Of a stretch of 5,306 nucleotides of DNA, positions 5,120-5,306 are shown in pieces. The notes beneath the pieces were generated by a model, which was not told where the DNA came from, did not search any database, and saw only the letters and a program-made list of their open reading frames with translations. The stretch covers positions 6,453 to 11,758 of the forward strand of contig PANV01000035.1 of assembly GCA_002707765.1 (NCBI GenBank). The letters run 5' to 3'. Source of the DNA: Fidelibacterota bacterium. Lineage in GTDB: Bacteria > Fidelibacterota > Marinisomatia > SCGC-AAA003-L08 > D37C17. The translations under genes and the position numbers were made by a program. Position 1 is the first letter of the stretch. Every line of letters begins with the position of its first letter.

Positions 5120-5306
5120 TCAATAACTAGTACTGTTTATATATAGTTTATTATCACAAATGTATTTGATAACATTTTTATTAACTAGTTTTTCATCTAA
5201 AGCTAATTTATCTGAAATCATCTTTCTAATTACAGATGACGAAACTGGAAAATCAAATGGTATAAACTCAATTTTTATTCCTAAATCTTCATTTCTATAA
5301 AAATTA
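5120..5306 (-). CDS. nadD: C-terminal end of a nicotinate-nucleotide adenylyltransferase (NadD-like), 5' part outside the window
   Basis: 61 codons plus a TGA stop (5120-5122) are visible; the start lies beyond the right edge. NadD joins nicotinate mononucleotide and ATP to deaminated NAD in the cytoplasm. The visible part holds FPVSSSVIRK (19-28), matching the family's 'isSt.IR' motif that binds the ATP phosphates. The C-terminal ending follows: KLVNKNVIKYICDNKLY (39-55) corresponds to 'dLvP..V..YI..n.LY', with Asn in place of the usual Pro. The spacing between Arg and the terminal Tyr fits E. coli NadD to within one residue. CoaD (phosphopantetheine adenylyltransferase) shares the SS motif but ends differently, so NadD is preferred. 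The stop lies 46 nt before ftsE on the same strand. Confidence 0.7.
   Translation of the reverse strand, partial: NFYRNEDLGIKIEFIPFDFPVSSSVIRKMISDKLALDEKLVNKNVIKYICDNKLYINSTSY

Noticed and set aside
5120..5306. CoaD as identity of the truncated adenylyltransferase
   Set aside because: The ending V-x-x-YI-x-x-N-x-LY and its spacing from the SSS-x-IR motif match NadD, not CoaD.

Overview
The window is a gene-dense piece of a very AT-rich bacterial chromosome (about 20-35% GC in the lines I counted by eye). Eight genes all lie on the minus strand. In transcription order (high to low coordinates) they are: a 5'-truncated nadD-like end (5120-5306), ftsE (4423-5073), ftsX (3558-4430), grpE (3056-3535), dnaJ (1989-3056), a membrane-anchored pilin-like protein (1062-1943), a degenerate PilM-like protein (159-1052), and the start of a PilN-like protein running off the left edge (1-166). 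Gaps are 46 nt or less, three junctions overlap (8, 1 and 8 nt), and no terminator is visible, so the run looks like one operon or a few tightly nested ones. No stretch above 300 bases lacks a gene. I see no RNA genes, mobile elements, CRISPR arrays or attachment sites.

The right part carries cell-envelope and division functions: FtsE (ATPase) and FtsX (four-TM permease) form the complex that couples the divisome to peptidoglycan hydrolysis. The middle carries the DnaK co-chaperones GrpE and DnaJ; neither dnaK nor hrcA is in the window. The left part looks like a type IV pilus / type II secretion type inner-membrane module: a pilin-like protein without a recognisable prepilin cleavage site, a PilM-like actin-fold protein lacking its nucleotide-binding acidic residues, and a PilN-like protein with the 'FDLNLI' start but an unusually long polar linker before its membrane segment.

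The extreme AT bias, Shine-Dalgarno sites of the GGAG type, and the combination of FtsEX, GrpE/DnaJ and PilMN-like genes are consistent with an uncultured marine bacterium of the FCB group, with Marinimicrobia (SAR406) as my best guess. This is impression rather than proof, since no marker in the window decides it.

The points most worth a second look are the DnaJ that keeps only one of its two zinc centres, the apparent pseudo-ATPase PilM, and the pilin-like protein with no prepilin peptidase site encoded directly upstream of it. I found no clear evidence of a wholly new system.
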